A stretch of DNA of 64,000 nucleotides from Cellulophaga sp. HaHa_2_95 (GCF_019278565.1 NZ_CP058988.1:4402001-4466000); one strand, 5' to 3'; shown: positions 47,479 through 57,122, counted from the first letter of the stretch. The notes: generated from the letters alone by a model not told the origin. Program-made: numbers and translations.

Positions 47479-50268
47479 CTACTTACGGATCATGTTATCT
47501 TTTGATTTATCAAAAACATAATCTATAACTTCTTGATGACGACGTTTAGAACGCACTGCACTACCGGCTGCTGGTGATGCATAAAAACGTCTTGAAGCTA
47601 CTCTTAATGTACTTGCTTCACTAAAGTGCATCATTATATGACTCCAAGCTCCCATGTTTCTAGGCTCTTCTTGCGCCCAAACAACATCATCTGCTTTATC
47701 ATACTTTTTCATAATTGCCTTCATTTTCTGTGCCGGCAAAGGAAATAACTGTTCTACACGAACTAAAGCTACATCTTCTCTAGTATTTTCTTCGCGTGCC
47801 GCTAGTAAATCATAATAGAACTTACCAGTACAAAACACCAAAGTTTTTACTTTTTTAGCATCAGCAGCAGCATCGTCTATCACTTCTTGAAAACCACCTG
47901 TAGCAAATTCTTCTTTCGTAGAAACAGCTTTTGGATGACGCAATAAACTTTTTGGTGTAAACACCACCAAAGGTTTTCTAAAGTTAGCCTTCATTTGTCT
48001 ACGCAACAAGTGAAACATGTTCGCTGGTGTGGTAACGTCTGCTATAAACATATTATCACTGGCACAAAGTTGCAAGAATCGTTCCATACGAGCAGAAGAA
48101 TGCTCTGCACCTTGACCTTCGTAACCGTGCGGCAATAACATTACCAATCCGTTTTGCAACTTCCACTTATCTTCAGCAGCAGAAATATACTGATCTATCA
48201 TTATTTGAGCACCGTTGCTAAAATCACCAAACTGTGCTTCCCAAATAGTCAGTGTATTAGGACTCGCCATAGCGTATCCATAATCAAAACCTACCACCCC
48301 ATACTCTGAAAGGTGTGAGTTAAAGATATGAAAATCTCCTTTTTTACCTTCTACTAAGTTTAATGGAACAACCTCTTCTTCACTATCCTCTACTTTTACA
48401 ACAGCATGACGGTGAGAAAAAGTACCTCTTTCTACATCTTGTCCAGACATTCTAACTCCAAAACCTTCTTGAAGTAAAGATCCGTAAGCCAGAAGTTCTC
48501 CCATAGCCCAGTCTAAGCTATCATTCTCAAAGAACATTTTTCTACGATCCTCTACAAGCTTATCTACTTTACGTAAAAACTTTTTACCCTTTGGTAAGCT
48601 CGTTAGAGAGTTTGCTATTTGCGTAAGTTTTTCTTTAGGATAAGAAGTATCAATTGGCTTTACCATTTCATCTTCTTGAACACTTACAAAACCTTTCCAC
48701 TCATCTGCCATGAAAGGTGTGATGACTGTTTTATCTTCTTTCCGAGAATCTTCTAATTCTGTTTCTAGAGAATCTTTATATTCTTGTTCTAATTTACCAA
48801 TATAGCTTTCATCTATAATCCCTTCTGCGATAAGTTTTGCCGCATAAATATCTCTAGGATTTTCATGCTTAGCAATTGCCTTATAAAGTTTTGGCTGTGT
48901 AAAACGAGGCTCATCACCTTCATTATGACCATACTTACGGTATCCTAATAAATCAAGAAACACATCGCGTTGAAAACGCATTCTATATTCTAAAGCAAAT
49001 AAAGACGCATGCACTACCGCTTCCGCATCATCTGCATTTACATGTAATACTGGACTCAAGGTTACCTTACCAACATCTGTACAATACGTAGAACTACGTG
49101 CATCTAGGTAATTGGTCGTAAAACCAATCTGGTTATTTACTACCATATGGATGGTACCTCCAGTTTTGTAACCGTCTAAGCTAGCCATTTGAATTACTTC
49201 ATACACTAGGCCTTGACCTGCAATGGCAGCATCTCCATGCACAACAATTGGCAACACTTTAGAAAAGTCATCTTTATAGTGTGCATCTTGCTTTGCCCTT
49301 GTAATACCTTCAACAACAGCTCCAACAGTCTCTAAGTGAGATGGATTTGGAGCAATGTTCATTTTTATTTTATTTCCATTATCAGACATTCTATCTGAAG
49401 TCCAACCTAAGTGATATTTAACATCACCATCAAAAATTACTTGCTCGTAATCTTTACCATCAAACTCACTGAAGATATCTTTAGCGGCTTTACCAAAAAT
49501 ATTGGTAAGCACATTTAGTCTACCTCTATGCGCCATACCCATAACAAACTGCTCGACACCCATTTCTGCTGCACGCTCAACAATAGCGTCCAATGCAGGA
49601 ATAAGCGACTCGTTACCCTCCAATGAAAATCGTTTCTGACCTACATATTTGGTGTGTAAAAAGCTCTCAAAAGAGATGGCTTGGTTTAATTTTCTAAGAA
49701 TATTTTTCTTACGTTCGTTATCGTAGTTAGGGTGGTTATCATTGACATTTAGCCAATTCTGAATCCACTCAATACGTTCAGGATTTCTGATATACATGTA
49801 TTCAACACCTATAGCATCACAATAAATGTTTGTTAAGTGCGAAATAATTTCAGTTAAGGTACTTGGCCCTATTCCTAAAATTTCTCCTGCTGTAAAAACA
49901 GTATTCAAATCTCCAGATGATAACCCGAAATTTTCGATAGCAAGCGTTGGCTCATATTTTCTTCTTTCTCGAACCGGATTTGTTTTTGTAAACAAATGTC
50001 CACGAGATCGATATCCATCGATTAACCGAATAACCTGAAATTCTTTTTGTAGTGATTGTGGCATTTCTGAAGTGCCAGATGGTGCAGCAACATTATTTGG
50101 TGTTACTGGCAAGTCAAGTTCATCTAAAAGACTCTCTTGGCCAAAATCAAATCCTTGAAAAAATGCACGCCAACTAGGCTCAACACTATCTGGATTAATC
50201 AAATACTTGTCATATAACTCTGCAAAAAATGAAGTATGCGCAGCGTTTAAAAAGGAATATTTATCCAT
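47479..50268 (-). CDS. sucA: 2-oxoglutarate dehydrogenase E1
   Basis: Thiamine-diphosphate-dependent E1 that decarboxylates 2-oxoglutarate in the TCA cycle. The 929-residue product begins with the conserved MDKYSFLNAAHTSFFAELYDKY (E2-interaction segment), then GMAHRGRLNVLTNIFGK, VHGDAAIAGQGLVYE, a thiamine diphosphate site in GGTIHMVVNNQIGFTT, the YRKYGHNEGDEP stretch and PHGYEGQGAEHSSARMERFL. Full length and intact. First gene of sucA-sucB. Confidence 0.98.
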   Translation of the reverse strand: MDKYSFLNAAHTSFFAELYDKYLINPDSVEPSWRAFFQGFDFGQESLLDELDLPVTPNNVAAPSGTSEMPQSLQKEFQVIRLIDGYRSRGHLFTKTNPVRERRKYEPTLAIENFGLSSGDLNTVFTAGEILGIGPSTLTEIISHLTNIYCDAIGVEYMYIRNPERIEWIQNWLNVNDNHPNYDNERKKNILRKLNQAISFESFLHTKYVGQKRFSLEGNESLIPALDAIVERAAEMGVEQFVMGMAHRGRLNVLTNIFGKAAKDIFSEFDGKDYEQVIFDGDVKYHLGWTSDRMSDNGNKIKMNIAPNPSHLETVGAVVEGITRAKQDAHYKDDFSKVLPIVVHGDAAIAGQGLVYEVIQMASLDGYKTGGTIHMVVNNQIGFTTNYLDARSSTYCTDVGKVTLSPVLHVNADDAEAVVHASLFALEYRMRFQRDVFLDLLGYRKYGHNEGDEPRFTQPKLYKAIAKHENPRDIYAAKLIAEGIIDESYIGKLEQEYKDSLETELEDSRKEDKTVITPFMADEWKGFVSVQEDEMVKPIDTSYPKEKLTQIANSLTSLPKGKKFLRKVDKLVEDRRKMFFENDSLDWAMGELLAYGSLLQEGFGVRMSGQDVERGTFSHRHAVVKVEDSEEEVVPLNLVEGKKGDFHIFNSHLSEYGVVGFDYGYAMASPNTLTIWEAQFGDFSNGAQIMIDQYISAAEDKWKLQNGLVMLLPHGYEGQGAEHSSARMERFLQLCASDNMFIADVTTPANMFHLLRRQMKANFRKPLVVFTPKSLLRHPKAVSTKEEFATGGFQEVIDDAAADAKKVKTLVFCTGKFYYDLLAAREENTREDVALVRVEQLFPLPAQKMKAIMKKYDKADDVVWAQEEPRNMGAWSHIMMHFSEASTLRVASRRFYASPAAGSAVRSKRRHQEVIDYVFDKSKDNMIRK

Positions 50269-50303
50269 AAATAATTTTCTCTTCCCTGTGAATAAAATTT
50301 AAT

Positions 50304-50311
50304 CAAAAATA
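50304..50311 (-). promoter_or_regulatory. Putative -7 promoter element for sucA-sucB
   Basis: TATTTTTG on the minus strand, 35 bases before the sucA ATG; no convincing -33 element. Confidence 0.4.
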
Positions 50312-50369
50312 CAACATTTCAAAAATCTAGTCCTATATTAGATCGTAATATTAAAGAAAAATAACAATT

Positions 50370-50897
50370 ATGAATTTTTTGACTGATTTGCGCTTAAAAA
50401 AATGGCAATTGATTTTATTTTTTGCGTTTTCATCAACGCTAACGTTTTCGCAACAGACAAATTCTGGAGAATTTTGGGATAATGTTCGGTTTGGAGGCGG
50501 AATTGGTTTAGGATTCGGCAACAATTATTTTAACGGTTCTATTGCCCCAAGTGCAATTTATCAAGTCTCTGAACAATTTGCCGCTGGAGTACAGTTAAAT
50601 TTTAGTTATGCTACTTTTAATGACAACAAACTTACAGCGTATGGCGGAAGTTTAATTTCATTGTACAATATAATTCCTGCCATTCAACTATCTGGTGAAT
50701 TGGAACAATTGAGAATAAACAGAACCACTTCTTTTAGTGATGGAGATTTTAAAGACAACTATTGGAGTCCTGCCTTATATCTAGGAGCCGGATATGTAAA
50801 TCGGAATTTCACAGTAGGACTAAAATATAATGTACTTCATGACGATAAAAGTATTTATTCCGATGCCTTAATTCCTTTCGTTAGAATTTATTTTTAA
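50370..50897 (+). CDS. Small outer-membrane beta-barrel-like protein next to sucA
   Basis: The 175-residue product has a signal peptide (about 1-28, ending TFSQ) and short alternating strands with Gly-rich turns: VRFGGGIGLGFGNNYF, AAGVQLNFSYATFND, LISLYNIIPAIQLSGELEQL and YLGAGYVNRNFTVGLKYNVL, ending FVRIYF with the aromatic last residue typical of outer-membrane barrels. It has no thiamine or dehydrogenase motif. Relatives are, as I recall, sometimes named alpha-ketoglutarate decarboxylase, presumably because of this neighbour; nothing in the sequence supports that. It is divergent from sucA and overlaps the converging gene by four bases. Confidence 0.75.
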   Translation: MNFLTDLRLKKWQLILFFAFSSTLTFSQQTNSGEFWDNVRFGGGIGLGFGNNYFNGSIAPSAIYQVSEQFAAGVQLNFSYATFNDNKLTAYGGSLISLYNIIPAIQLSGELEQLRINRTTSFSDGDFKDNYWSPALYLGAGYVNRNFTVGLKYNVLHDDKSIYSDALIPFVRIYF

Positions 50898-51247
50898 GCA
50901 TATTTCTGCCTAAACCACACTTTTTGAAATTCTCGTTGTAATATTAGAAAAGCAACTTGACTGGATATGTCTACCACATCTGTTTCCTGAATACTTTTTA
51001 CTTTCTTCTCAGGAACATCTATGATGTATAACAGATTTAGATAATCCGTAAAACGTTCCATCATCAATCTATAAATTTTTTGATGCAGAATTGTTTTCAA
51101 GTTTTTGGGATTCACCTGAAAAGGCAGGTCAATATCAATATTAGCCAAACCAAAATCTTTTGTCAATTGCACAACAAGATTTTGATATAAATCACTTGCC
51201 ACCGATTCTGATAAAAGCGCGTTGCTATCTGTAAAATTAAGCATCAT
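50894..51247 (-). CDS. Conserved hypothetical protein
   Basis: A 117-residue product, MMLNFTDSNALLSESVASDL..., with no signal peptide, membrane segment or motif that I recognise. It is mostly helical with a middle stretch PFQVNPKNLKTILHQKIYRLM and ends VWFRQKYA. Its stop codon overlaps that of the converging barrel gene, and it lies 41 bases downstream of the amidohydrolase stop region in opposite order (amidohydrolase reads in the same direction, upstream). Real because of good codon structure and tight packing. Confidence 0.7.
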   Translation of the reverse strand: MMLNFTDSNALLSESVASDLYQNLVVQLTKDFGLANIDIDLPFQVNPKNLKTILHQKIYRLMMERFTDYLNLLYIIDVPEKKVKSIQETDVVDISSQVAFLILQREFQKVWFRQKYA

Positions 51248-51288
51248 ACTTTATGTACGAACAAGAGGCAGTTTTTGGTTCTAGCAGA

Positions 51289-52578
51289 CTAGGGTTTTAA
51301 CTCATTTTTATAAACTTGACCCTCTTTCATGACAAAGGTGATTTTTTCTAATTGCGATATATCCTGAAGCGGATCACCTGAAACCGCAACAATATCTGCA
51401 AAATATCCAGCTTTTACTAAACCAACTTCATCCGCTATTCCTAACAACTTAGCATTTGTCACCGTTGCAGATTGCATAGCTTCAATAGCTGGCATCCCCC
51501 CATCAACCATATACCCAAATTCTTTCGCATTTAAACCATGAGGATACACCCCTGCATCTGTTCCAAAGGCAATTTTCACTCCTTTTTTATATGCTTTCGA
51601 AAAAGTTCCTTGAATTAACGGCCCTATTTCTCTAGCCTTAACCGCTACTACTTCCGGAAAATATCCTTCAATCTCAGCCTTCTCTGCTACTTGTTTCCCT
51701 GCTGTAATTGTGGGCACTAGATACGCATCATACTGCTTCATCAATTCCATGGTTTCATCACTCATATAACTACCGTGCTCTATTGTCTTAATCCCGCCTT
51801 TTATAGCTCTTTGCATACCTTCATCACCATGTGCATGCGCCGCAGTCAACATACCATAATCATCAGCAGTTTGCGTAATTGCTTTTATCTCATCAATAGT
51901 AAATTGCGGATTTTTACCATTCTTAGCCACACTAAGAACCCCACCTGTTGCTGTAATTTTTATAACATCTGCACCATCTTTATACCGCTGCCTAACCGCT
52001 TTTCTACCTTCTTCTGGAGAATTAACCACGCCTTCTTTTGGACCAGGATCCCCGGTAAACTCATGGCTTCTACCATTTGTAGGATCTGCATGCCCACCCG
52101 TAGTAGCGATAGATTTACCCGCCGTAAAAACTCTAGGCCCTGCTACTATTCCTTTATTTATAGCATTTCTAATTGCAATATTTACACCAGAACCTCCTAA
52201 ATCTCTAACTGTAGTAAAGCCAGCCATTAATGTTTTCTTAGCAAAAACGGTAGATTTAAAAGCAATATCTGCTTCATTATCTGTGAAACGCTCCACATAT
52301 GTCTTAGGATTAGATTCGCTTTCTATATGCACATGCATATCTATAAAACCTGGCATTACCGTACTTACTCTTAAATCGATCACCACATCACCATCTCCTC
52401 CCGATACAAATCCTTTTTTTATCTCCTTTATTTTAGTACCAGATATAACTACCGTTTTTTCTAACCAAACTTTACCGGACTCCATATCTATAATTTTACC
52501 ACACTGCAGGTACGTATCTTGTGCGTTTAAAAAAGTAGTAAAAACTAAAAGGAGAACAAGAGAGGTTATTTTTTTCAT
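51289..52578 (-). CDS. Secreted metal-dependent amidohydrolase
   Basis: The 429-residue product has a signal peptide (about 1-19, ending FLNAQ), so it is periplasmic or exported. It is an amidohydrolase-superfamily TIM barrel of the imidazolonepropionase/prolidase-like type: GFIDMHVHIESE (HxH metal ligands), DVIKITATGGVLS (the conserved Lys), LTAAHAHGDEG and IKTIEHGSYM (His ligands) and IAFGTDAGVYPHG (Asp). All metal ligands are present. Members include X-Pro dipeptidases and other amide hydrolases; the substrate is unknown. Confidence 0.9.
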   Translation of the reverse strand: MKKITSLVLLLVFTTFLNAQDTYLQCGKIIDMESGKVWLEKTVVISGTKIKEIKKGFVSGGDGDVVIDLRVSTVMPGFIDMHVHIESESNPKTYVERFTDNEADIAFKSTVFAKKTLMAGFTTVRDLGGSGVNIAIRNAINKGIVAGPRVFTAGKSIATTGGHADPTNGRSHEFTGDPGPKEGVVNSPEEGRKAVRQRYKDGADVIKITATGGVLSVAKNGKNPQFTIDEIKAITQTADDYGMLTAAHAHGDEGMQRAIKGGIKTIEHGSYMSDETMELMKQYDAYLVPTITAGKQVAEKAEIEGYFPEVVAVKAREIGPLIQGTFSKAYKKGVKIAFGTDAGVYPHGLNAKEFGYMVDGGMPAIEAMQSATVTNAKLLGIADEVGLVKAGYFADIVAVSGDPLQDISQLEKITFVMKEGQVYKNELKP

Positions 52579-52599
52579 TTTTCGGTGTTTTTATAAACA

Positions 52600-52635
52600 A
52601 ATAGAGCAGAAATATACATATATTTCTGCTCTATT
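52600..52635 (-). terminator. Hairpin between galE and the amidohydrolase, probable galE terminator
   Basis: A 17-base near-perfect inverted repeat (arms 52600-52616 and 52619-52635, core AGAGCAGAAATA) followed on the minus strand by TTTGTTT. It ends 26 bases before the galE stop side and 22 bases before the amidohydrolase ATG. Confidence 0.6.
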
Positions 52636-52661
52636 GTTAAAATTTATAATTTATTCTCAGC

Positions 52662-53678
52662 CTAAGCTCTTACCTTTTGCTCCCAATCCCAAGCAGATTT
52701 CATGGCCTCATCTAGGGTAGATTCTGCTTTCCAACCTAATTCATTATTTGCTTTTTCGGTGTTCGCATAAGCCTCCGTAATATCTCCCGATCTACGTGGT
52801 ACAATTTTGTAATTTAATTTCTTACCTGAAACCTTCTCAAAACTTTTTATCACCTCCAGAACAGTACTTCCCTTTCCGGTTCCTAAATTAAAGACTTCAT
52901 AATTCGCTTTATTTTTAGCTTCAAAAAGCCTTTGCAAGGCTACCACATGCGCTTTTGCTAAATCTACCACATGAATATAATCACGCACACAAGTACCATC
53001 TGATGTAGGATAATCATCTCCAAACACAGACAATTGATCACGTAATCCCATTCCTGTTTGCGTAATAAAAGGCACTAAATTTTGAGGTATTCCAATTGGT
53101 AATTCTCCAATTTCCGTACTTGGATGCGCTCCCATTGGATTAAAATAACGCAACGCAATTGCATTCAACGAAGGAACAACTTTACAGGTATCCGATATAA
53201 TCTCTTCACCCATTTGCTTTGTATTACCATAAGGAGATTCTGCCGTTTTTACGGGTGCATCTTCTGTAATCGGCATTTTATCTGCTTGGCCATAAACCGT
53301 ACAGGAAGAACTAAAAATAAAGCTAGCCTTATCCTTTTTAGATAACTCTTTTAAAAGATAAACCAATGTTCCTACATTGTTTTCATAGTACAATAAAGGC
53401 TTTTCCACACTTTCTCCGACAGCTTTAGAAGCTGCAAAATGAATTACCCCTTGAACATCTGCATGCCTTTTAAAAAAATCTTCAACCTTAGATTTCTCTT
53501 TCAAGTCTATTCTTTCAAATAAGGGTTTCTTTCCAGTTATAGCCACAATACCATCCAGTACTTTTTCTGATGAATTAGATAGATCATCAATGATTACCAC
53601 ATCAAATCCTTTGTTCTGTAATTCTACAACGGTGTGTGAGCCAATAAAACCCAATCCTCCGGTAACAAGTACTTTCAT
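52662..53678 (-). CDS. galE: UDP-glucose 4-epimerase
   Basis: Interconverts UDP-glucose and UDP-galactose. The 338-residue SDR protein has the NAD-binding start VLVTGGLGFIGSHTVVEL, the FIFSSSCTVYG segment with the catalytic Ser/Thr, the YxxxK pair in SPYGNTKQMGEE, and the GTCVRDYIHVVDLA and NLGTGKGSTVLEV segments. It lies 57 bases after the DegT aminotransferase gene and so probably supplies sugar nucleotides with it. Confidence 0.95.
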   Translation of the reverse strand: MKVLVTGGLGFIGSHTVVELQNKGFDVVIIDDLSNSSEKVLDGIVAITGKKPLFERIDLKEKSKVEDFFKRHADVQGVIHFAASKAVGESVEKPLLYYENNVGTLVYLLKELSKKDKASFIFSSSCTVYGQADKMPITEDAPVKTAESPYGNTKQMGEEIISDTCKVVPSLNAIALRYFNPMGAHPSTEIGELPIGIPQNLVPFITQTGMGLRDQLSVFGDDYPTSDGTCVRDYIHVVDLAKAHVVALQRLFEAKNKANYEVFNLGTGKGSTVLEVIKSFEKVSGKKLNYKIVPRRSGDITEAYANTEKANNELGWKAESTLDEAMKSAWDWEQKVRA

Positions 53679-53735
53679 TTATATTTTATTTAATGGTTAT
53701 AATTCTAGGAAATCAAATTTACTATTAAGCTTTAT

Positions 53736-54890
53736 TTACGCATTAACAAAATCGATAACAGTCTTCGTAATAAAGCTAATCTGCTCTTCATCTAGTTCTG
53801 TATGCATTGGTAATGAGATTACTTCTTTCACCAATTGATTGGTAACCGGGAAGTCTGCATCATTATAACGATCATCTACATATGCTTTTTGTTTGTGTAG
53901 CGGAATAGGGTAATAAACACCACATGGAATTCCTTTTTCCGCTAAGTGCTTTACTAACTCATCGCGCTTACCATTGGTAATTTTTAAGGTATATTGATGA
54001 AAAACATGACAATCACAGGTATCGCATATGCCATCACAGCCATTTACCGTAACTGGGATAACGATCGCCGATTCATTCTTAAATGCAGCAGAATACTTAC
54101 GAGCACTATCTCTTCTCTTTGCATTATATTGATCAAGCAACGGAAGCTTTGCACGCAATACTGCCGCTTGCAAACTATCTAAACGAGAATTTACTCCAAC
54201 CACATCATGATGATAACGTTCATACATTCCGTGATTCACCACACCTCTTAAGGTATGCGCCAAAGCATCATCATTGGTGAAAATAGCCCCACCATCTCCG
54301 TAAGCTCCTAAATTCTTAGAAGGAAAAAAAGAGGTCGCTGCTACATGACCAATACCTCCTGCTTTTTGTTTGGCACCACTTTTTGAAGTGTATGTTGCAC
54401 CTATAGCTTGAGCATTGTCTTCGATTACATAAAGATGGTGCTTTTCTGCAATTTCTAAGATTACATCCATATTTGCACACTGCCCAAAAAGATGAACCGG
54501 TACAATAGCTTTAGTTTTTGGCGTTATAGCACGTTCTATTGCCGCTGGGTCTATATTGAATGTATCTGGCAAGACATCTACTAAAACAGGCGTTAATTGC
54601 AATAAGGCTATTACCTCAACGGTAGCTGCAAAAGTAAAGTCGGCCGTAATTACCTCATCTCCTGGCTGCAACCCAAGACCCATCATTGCTATCTGCAAGG
54701 CATCTGTTCCGTTTGCACATGGAATAACATGCTTTACATCTAAATATTCTTCTAATTCTTTTTGAAAACTTTGCACTTCAGGTCCGTTTATGAACGCTGA
54801 AGTTTCTAAAATTGTTGTAAATGAAGCATTTACTCGTTCTTTGATGGCTTCGTATTGACCGTTAAGATCAACCATTTGAATTTTTCGCAT
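53736..54890 (-). CDS. DegT/DnrJ/EryC1/StrS family sugar aminotransferase with a Cys-rich insertion
   Basis: PLP-dependent aminotransferase that puts amino groups on nucleotide-sugar rings for surface glycans. The 384-residue product has ALQIAMMGLGLQPGDEVI, VHLFGQCANMD, the VIEDNAQAIGATY segment and the PLP lysine in FFPSKNLGAYGDGGAI. A stretch at about residues 282-296, CDGICDTCDCHVFHQYT, precedes the conserved HQYT segment and holds four cysteines in eleven residues, which I would not expect in this family by default. Sugar substrate unknown. It starts 94 bases from the divergent waaA. Confidence 0.92.
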   Translation of the reverse strand: MRKIQMVDLNGQYEAIKERVNASFTTILETSAFINGPEVQSFQKELEEYLDVKHVIPCANGTDALQIAMMGLGLQPGDEVITADFTFAATVEVIALLQLTPVLVDVLPDTFNIDPAAIERAITPKTKAIVPVHLFGQCANMDVILEIAEKHHLYVIEDNAQAIGATYTSKSGAKQKAGGIGHVAATSFFPSKNLGAYGDGGAIFTNDDALAHTLRGVVNHGMYERYHHDVVGVNSRLDSLQAAVLRAKLPLLDQYNAKRRDSARKYSAAFKNESAIVIPVTVNGCDGICDTCDCHVFHQYTLKITNGKRDELVKHLAEKGIPCGVYYPIPLHKQKAYVDDRYNDADFPVTNQLVKEVISLPMHTELDEEQISFITKTVIDFVNA

Positions 54891-54984
54891 CTTATATCAT
54901 TAGAACTGTAAAATTACAAAAAGTCCCTAAAGCACCCAATGTATTTATCTAAAGAAGCGTAATTTAGCCAAAAACTATTCTAAA

Positions 54985-56220
54985 GTGCATTTTATTTACA
55001 ATTGCTCCGTTTATATTGCTGGCTTTTTCCTTAGGGTTTTAGGGCTATTTATTCCTAAGCTAAAGCTATTTGTAAATGGAAGAAAGGACGTTTTAAATAT
55101 CTTAAAAAACGAATTATCTAAAGAAACCCCAGTTATTTGGATACACACCGCATCTCTAGGAGAATTTGAGCAAGGATTGCCAGTAATAGAAGCATTAAAA
55201 AAACACTATACAGACTATCAAATACTAGTTACTTTCTTTTCCCCTTCTGGTTACGAGGTAAAAAAGAATTCGTCCGCAGCTCATCTAATTACTTATTTAC
55301 CCTTAGACACAAAACACAATGCAGCAGCATTTGTAGCAACAGTAAATCCCGTACTTAGCATATTTGTAAAATATGAGATTTGGCCCAACTATTTAAAGGA
55401 ATTAGAAAAAAGAAAAATTCCGACACTATTAGTCTCTGCTATCTTCAGTAAAAGACAAATATTCTTTAAAGGCTATGGTAATTTTATGCGAAAAAGCTTA
55501 TCCGCTTTCTCCCATTTTTTTGTTCAAGACCAAAATTCAAAAGATTTATTAGCGTCTATTGGCTTGAAGAATTCAACTATTAGCGGCGATACGCGCTTTG
55601 ATCGTGTTTTAAAAATTCTAGAACAAGATAATACTTTAGACTTCATGGAGAAATTCAAGCAAGACCAGCAATGCTTTATTGCAGGTAGTTCTTGGCCCGA
55701 AGACGAAGCCATTATTGTTGACTATATAAATACCACAAACGCCAATTTAAAATTTGTTTTTGCCCCGCACACCATTAAAAAAGAAGCCATACAGAAACTA
55801 GCACACGCTATTCAAAAGAAAACTATTTTATATTCTGAATTAGCTAGTAACAATCCATCTGACTACGAAGTGCTAATTATAGATACTATTGGCATACTTA
55901 CCAAAGTATATAGTTATGCTGATATTGCTTACGTAGGGGGTGGATTTGCAACAGGCCTACACAATACTTTAGAGCCTGCTGTATTTGGAATTCCTGTTTT
56001 GATTGGCCCTAAGTATTCTGGCTTTAAAGAGGCTGAAGATTTAGTTGCCCTAAAGGGTGTTATCGCTATATCTGACCAAAAAAGTTTTACCCTTGCACTT
56101 GACCAACTGGTTTCTTCTCAAAAACACTACAAGGAAACAGGAGAAATTAACACCCGTTATATTGCCAAAAGAAAAGGAGCTACAGGTTCAATTATGGATT
56201 ACATCAAAACGCTGCACTAA
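54985..56220 (+). CDS. waaA: 3-deoxy-D-manno-octulosonic acid (Kdo) transferase
   Basis: WaaA adds Kdo to lipid A precursor at the inner membrane. The 411-residue product, starting at a GTG (54985), has an N-terminal membrane anchor (about 5-27), the IWIHTASLGEFEQGLPVIEAL motif with the catalytic glutamate, TYLPLDTKHNAAAFV, VKYEIWPNYL, GDTRFDRV and the C-terminal GGGFATGLHNTLEPAVFGIPVLIGP donor-binding region. Standard length. Divergent from the DegT aminotransferase gene. Confidence 0.95.
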   Translation: MHFIYNCSVYIAGFFLRVLGLFIPKLKLFVNGRKDVLNILKNELSKETPVIWIHTASLGEFEQGLPVIEALKKHYTDYQILVTFFSPSGYEVKKNSSAAHLITYLPLDTKHNAAAFVATVNPVLSIFVKYEIWPNYLKELEKRKIPTLLVSAIFSKRQIFFKGYGNFMRKSLSAFSHFFVQDQNSKDLLASIGLKNSTISGDTRFDRVLKILEQDNTLDFMEKFKQDQQCFIAGSSWPEDEAIIVDYINTTNANLKFVFAPHTIKKEAIQKLAHAIQKKTILYSELASNNPSDYEVLIIDTIGILTKVYSYADIAYVGGGFATGLHNTLEPAVFGIPVLIGPKYSGFKEAEDLVALKGVIAISDQKSFTLALDQLVSSQKHYKETGEINTRYIAKRKGATGSIMDYIKTLH

Positions 56221-56322
56221 CGCTTCGTTTAAAAAGAGACCACGTACCGTTCATCGATTATCGCTAGTAATTAATTGAAAATTAGCTATTTATTTGCTAC
56301 ATTTAAGCAAAACAAGATCATT

Positions 56323-56448
56323 ATGGAAGATGTTACGATTAGTACGAGAGTACTCAACGGATTCCTAACTCTTATGGTTGGTGTTTTAGTATGCATTCTT
56401 ATAGGAGTTGTTGTTTGCTTGATTTTAACAGCACTCGGAATCCTATAA
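56323..56448 (+). CDS. Small single-pass membrane protein (41 residues)
   Basis: A short frame, MEDVTISTRVLNGFLTLMVG then a hydrophobic stretch of about 25 residues to the end ILTALGIL. It lies in the 381-base space between waaA and the haem-binding gene, has an ATG, and a possible promoter upstream (TTG at 56275-56277, 20-base spacer, TACATTTA at 56298-56305) and a terminator downstream (56506-56533). It might be a real small protein; nothing identifies a function. The rest of the space holds only AT-rich sequence. Confidence 0.5.
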   Translation: MEDVTISTRVLNGFLTLMVGVLVCILIGVVVCLILTALGIL

Positions 56449-56505
56449 AAAATACTACTACAAATATGAATTATACACCTACTTAAAACTATTGAAAATT
56501 TACCT

Positions 56506-56533
56506 AAAAGCCCTTTTTCGGGGCTTTTTTTTA
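56506..56533 (+). terminator. Terminator upstream of the haem-binding gene
   Basis: AAAAGCCC, short T-rich loop, GGGGCTTTT with a T-run. It ends whatever transcript passes through 56323-56448 and separates it from 56602. Confidence 0.8.
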
Positions 56534-56601
56534 TTTTGCAAAAAATGTGTTTATCTTTAGATTACATAATCATACAATAACACCTCAATAAAACTAACTT
56601 C

Positions 56602-57099
56602 ATGCTAAAAAAAATACTAATTGGCCTTGGGCTAATCTTTGTAGTGCTTCAGTTTTTTCGTCCAGAAAAGAACACTTCCAACGATATGACACATGATATT
56701 TCTACAGCCTATGAAATTCCCGAAGATGTAAATCACTTGTTAAAAGTATCCTGTAATGATTGCCATTCTAACAATACCGAATACCCTTGGTATGCAAACG
56801 TTCAACCCGTAGCATGGTGGTTAAATGATCATGTAGCGGATGGAAAAAGACATCTAAACTTCTCAACATTTACCAAGCTGCCTATAGCCGTTCAAAACCA
56901 CAAATTAGAGGAAACCATAGAAATGGTAGAAGAAAAAGAAATGCCATTAGCCTCTTACACTAATTTTGGTTTACACTCGGAAGCCAATTTAACTGATGAG
57001 CAACGTGAAAAAATTATTCATTGGGCAAAAGCACAAATGGATGTTTTAAAAAATAATTATCCTGCAGATAGCTTAATCATGAAACGTAGAAAGAAGTAG
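56602..57099 (+). CDS. Haem-binding domain protein (single CXXCH)
   Basis: The 165-residue product has an N-terminal membrane anchor or signal (about 3-20) and a short haem-binding domain (Haem_bd type): VSCNDCHSNNTEYPWYANVQPVAWWLNDHVADGKRHLNF. CNDCH is the haem attachment site, followed by the conserved YPWY and ADGKRHLNF. It is likely a periplasmic cytochrome-like protein. The N-terminus lacks a clear cleavage site, so it may be anchored. Function beyond haem binding is not known to me. Confidence 0.85.
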   Translation: MLKKILIGLGLIFVVLQFFRPEKNTSNDMTHDISTAYEIPEDVNHLLKVSCNDCHSNNTEYPWYANVQPVAWWLNDHVADGKRHLNFSTFTKLPIAVQNHKLEETIEMVEEKEMPLASYTNFGLHSEANLTDEQREKIIHWAKAQMDVLKNNYPADSLIMKRRKK

Positions 57100-57122
57100 G
57101 TGTTTGTATACTTATAAATTTA

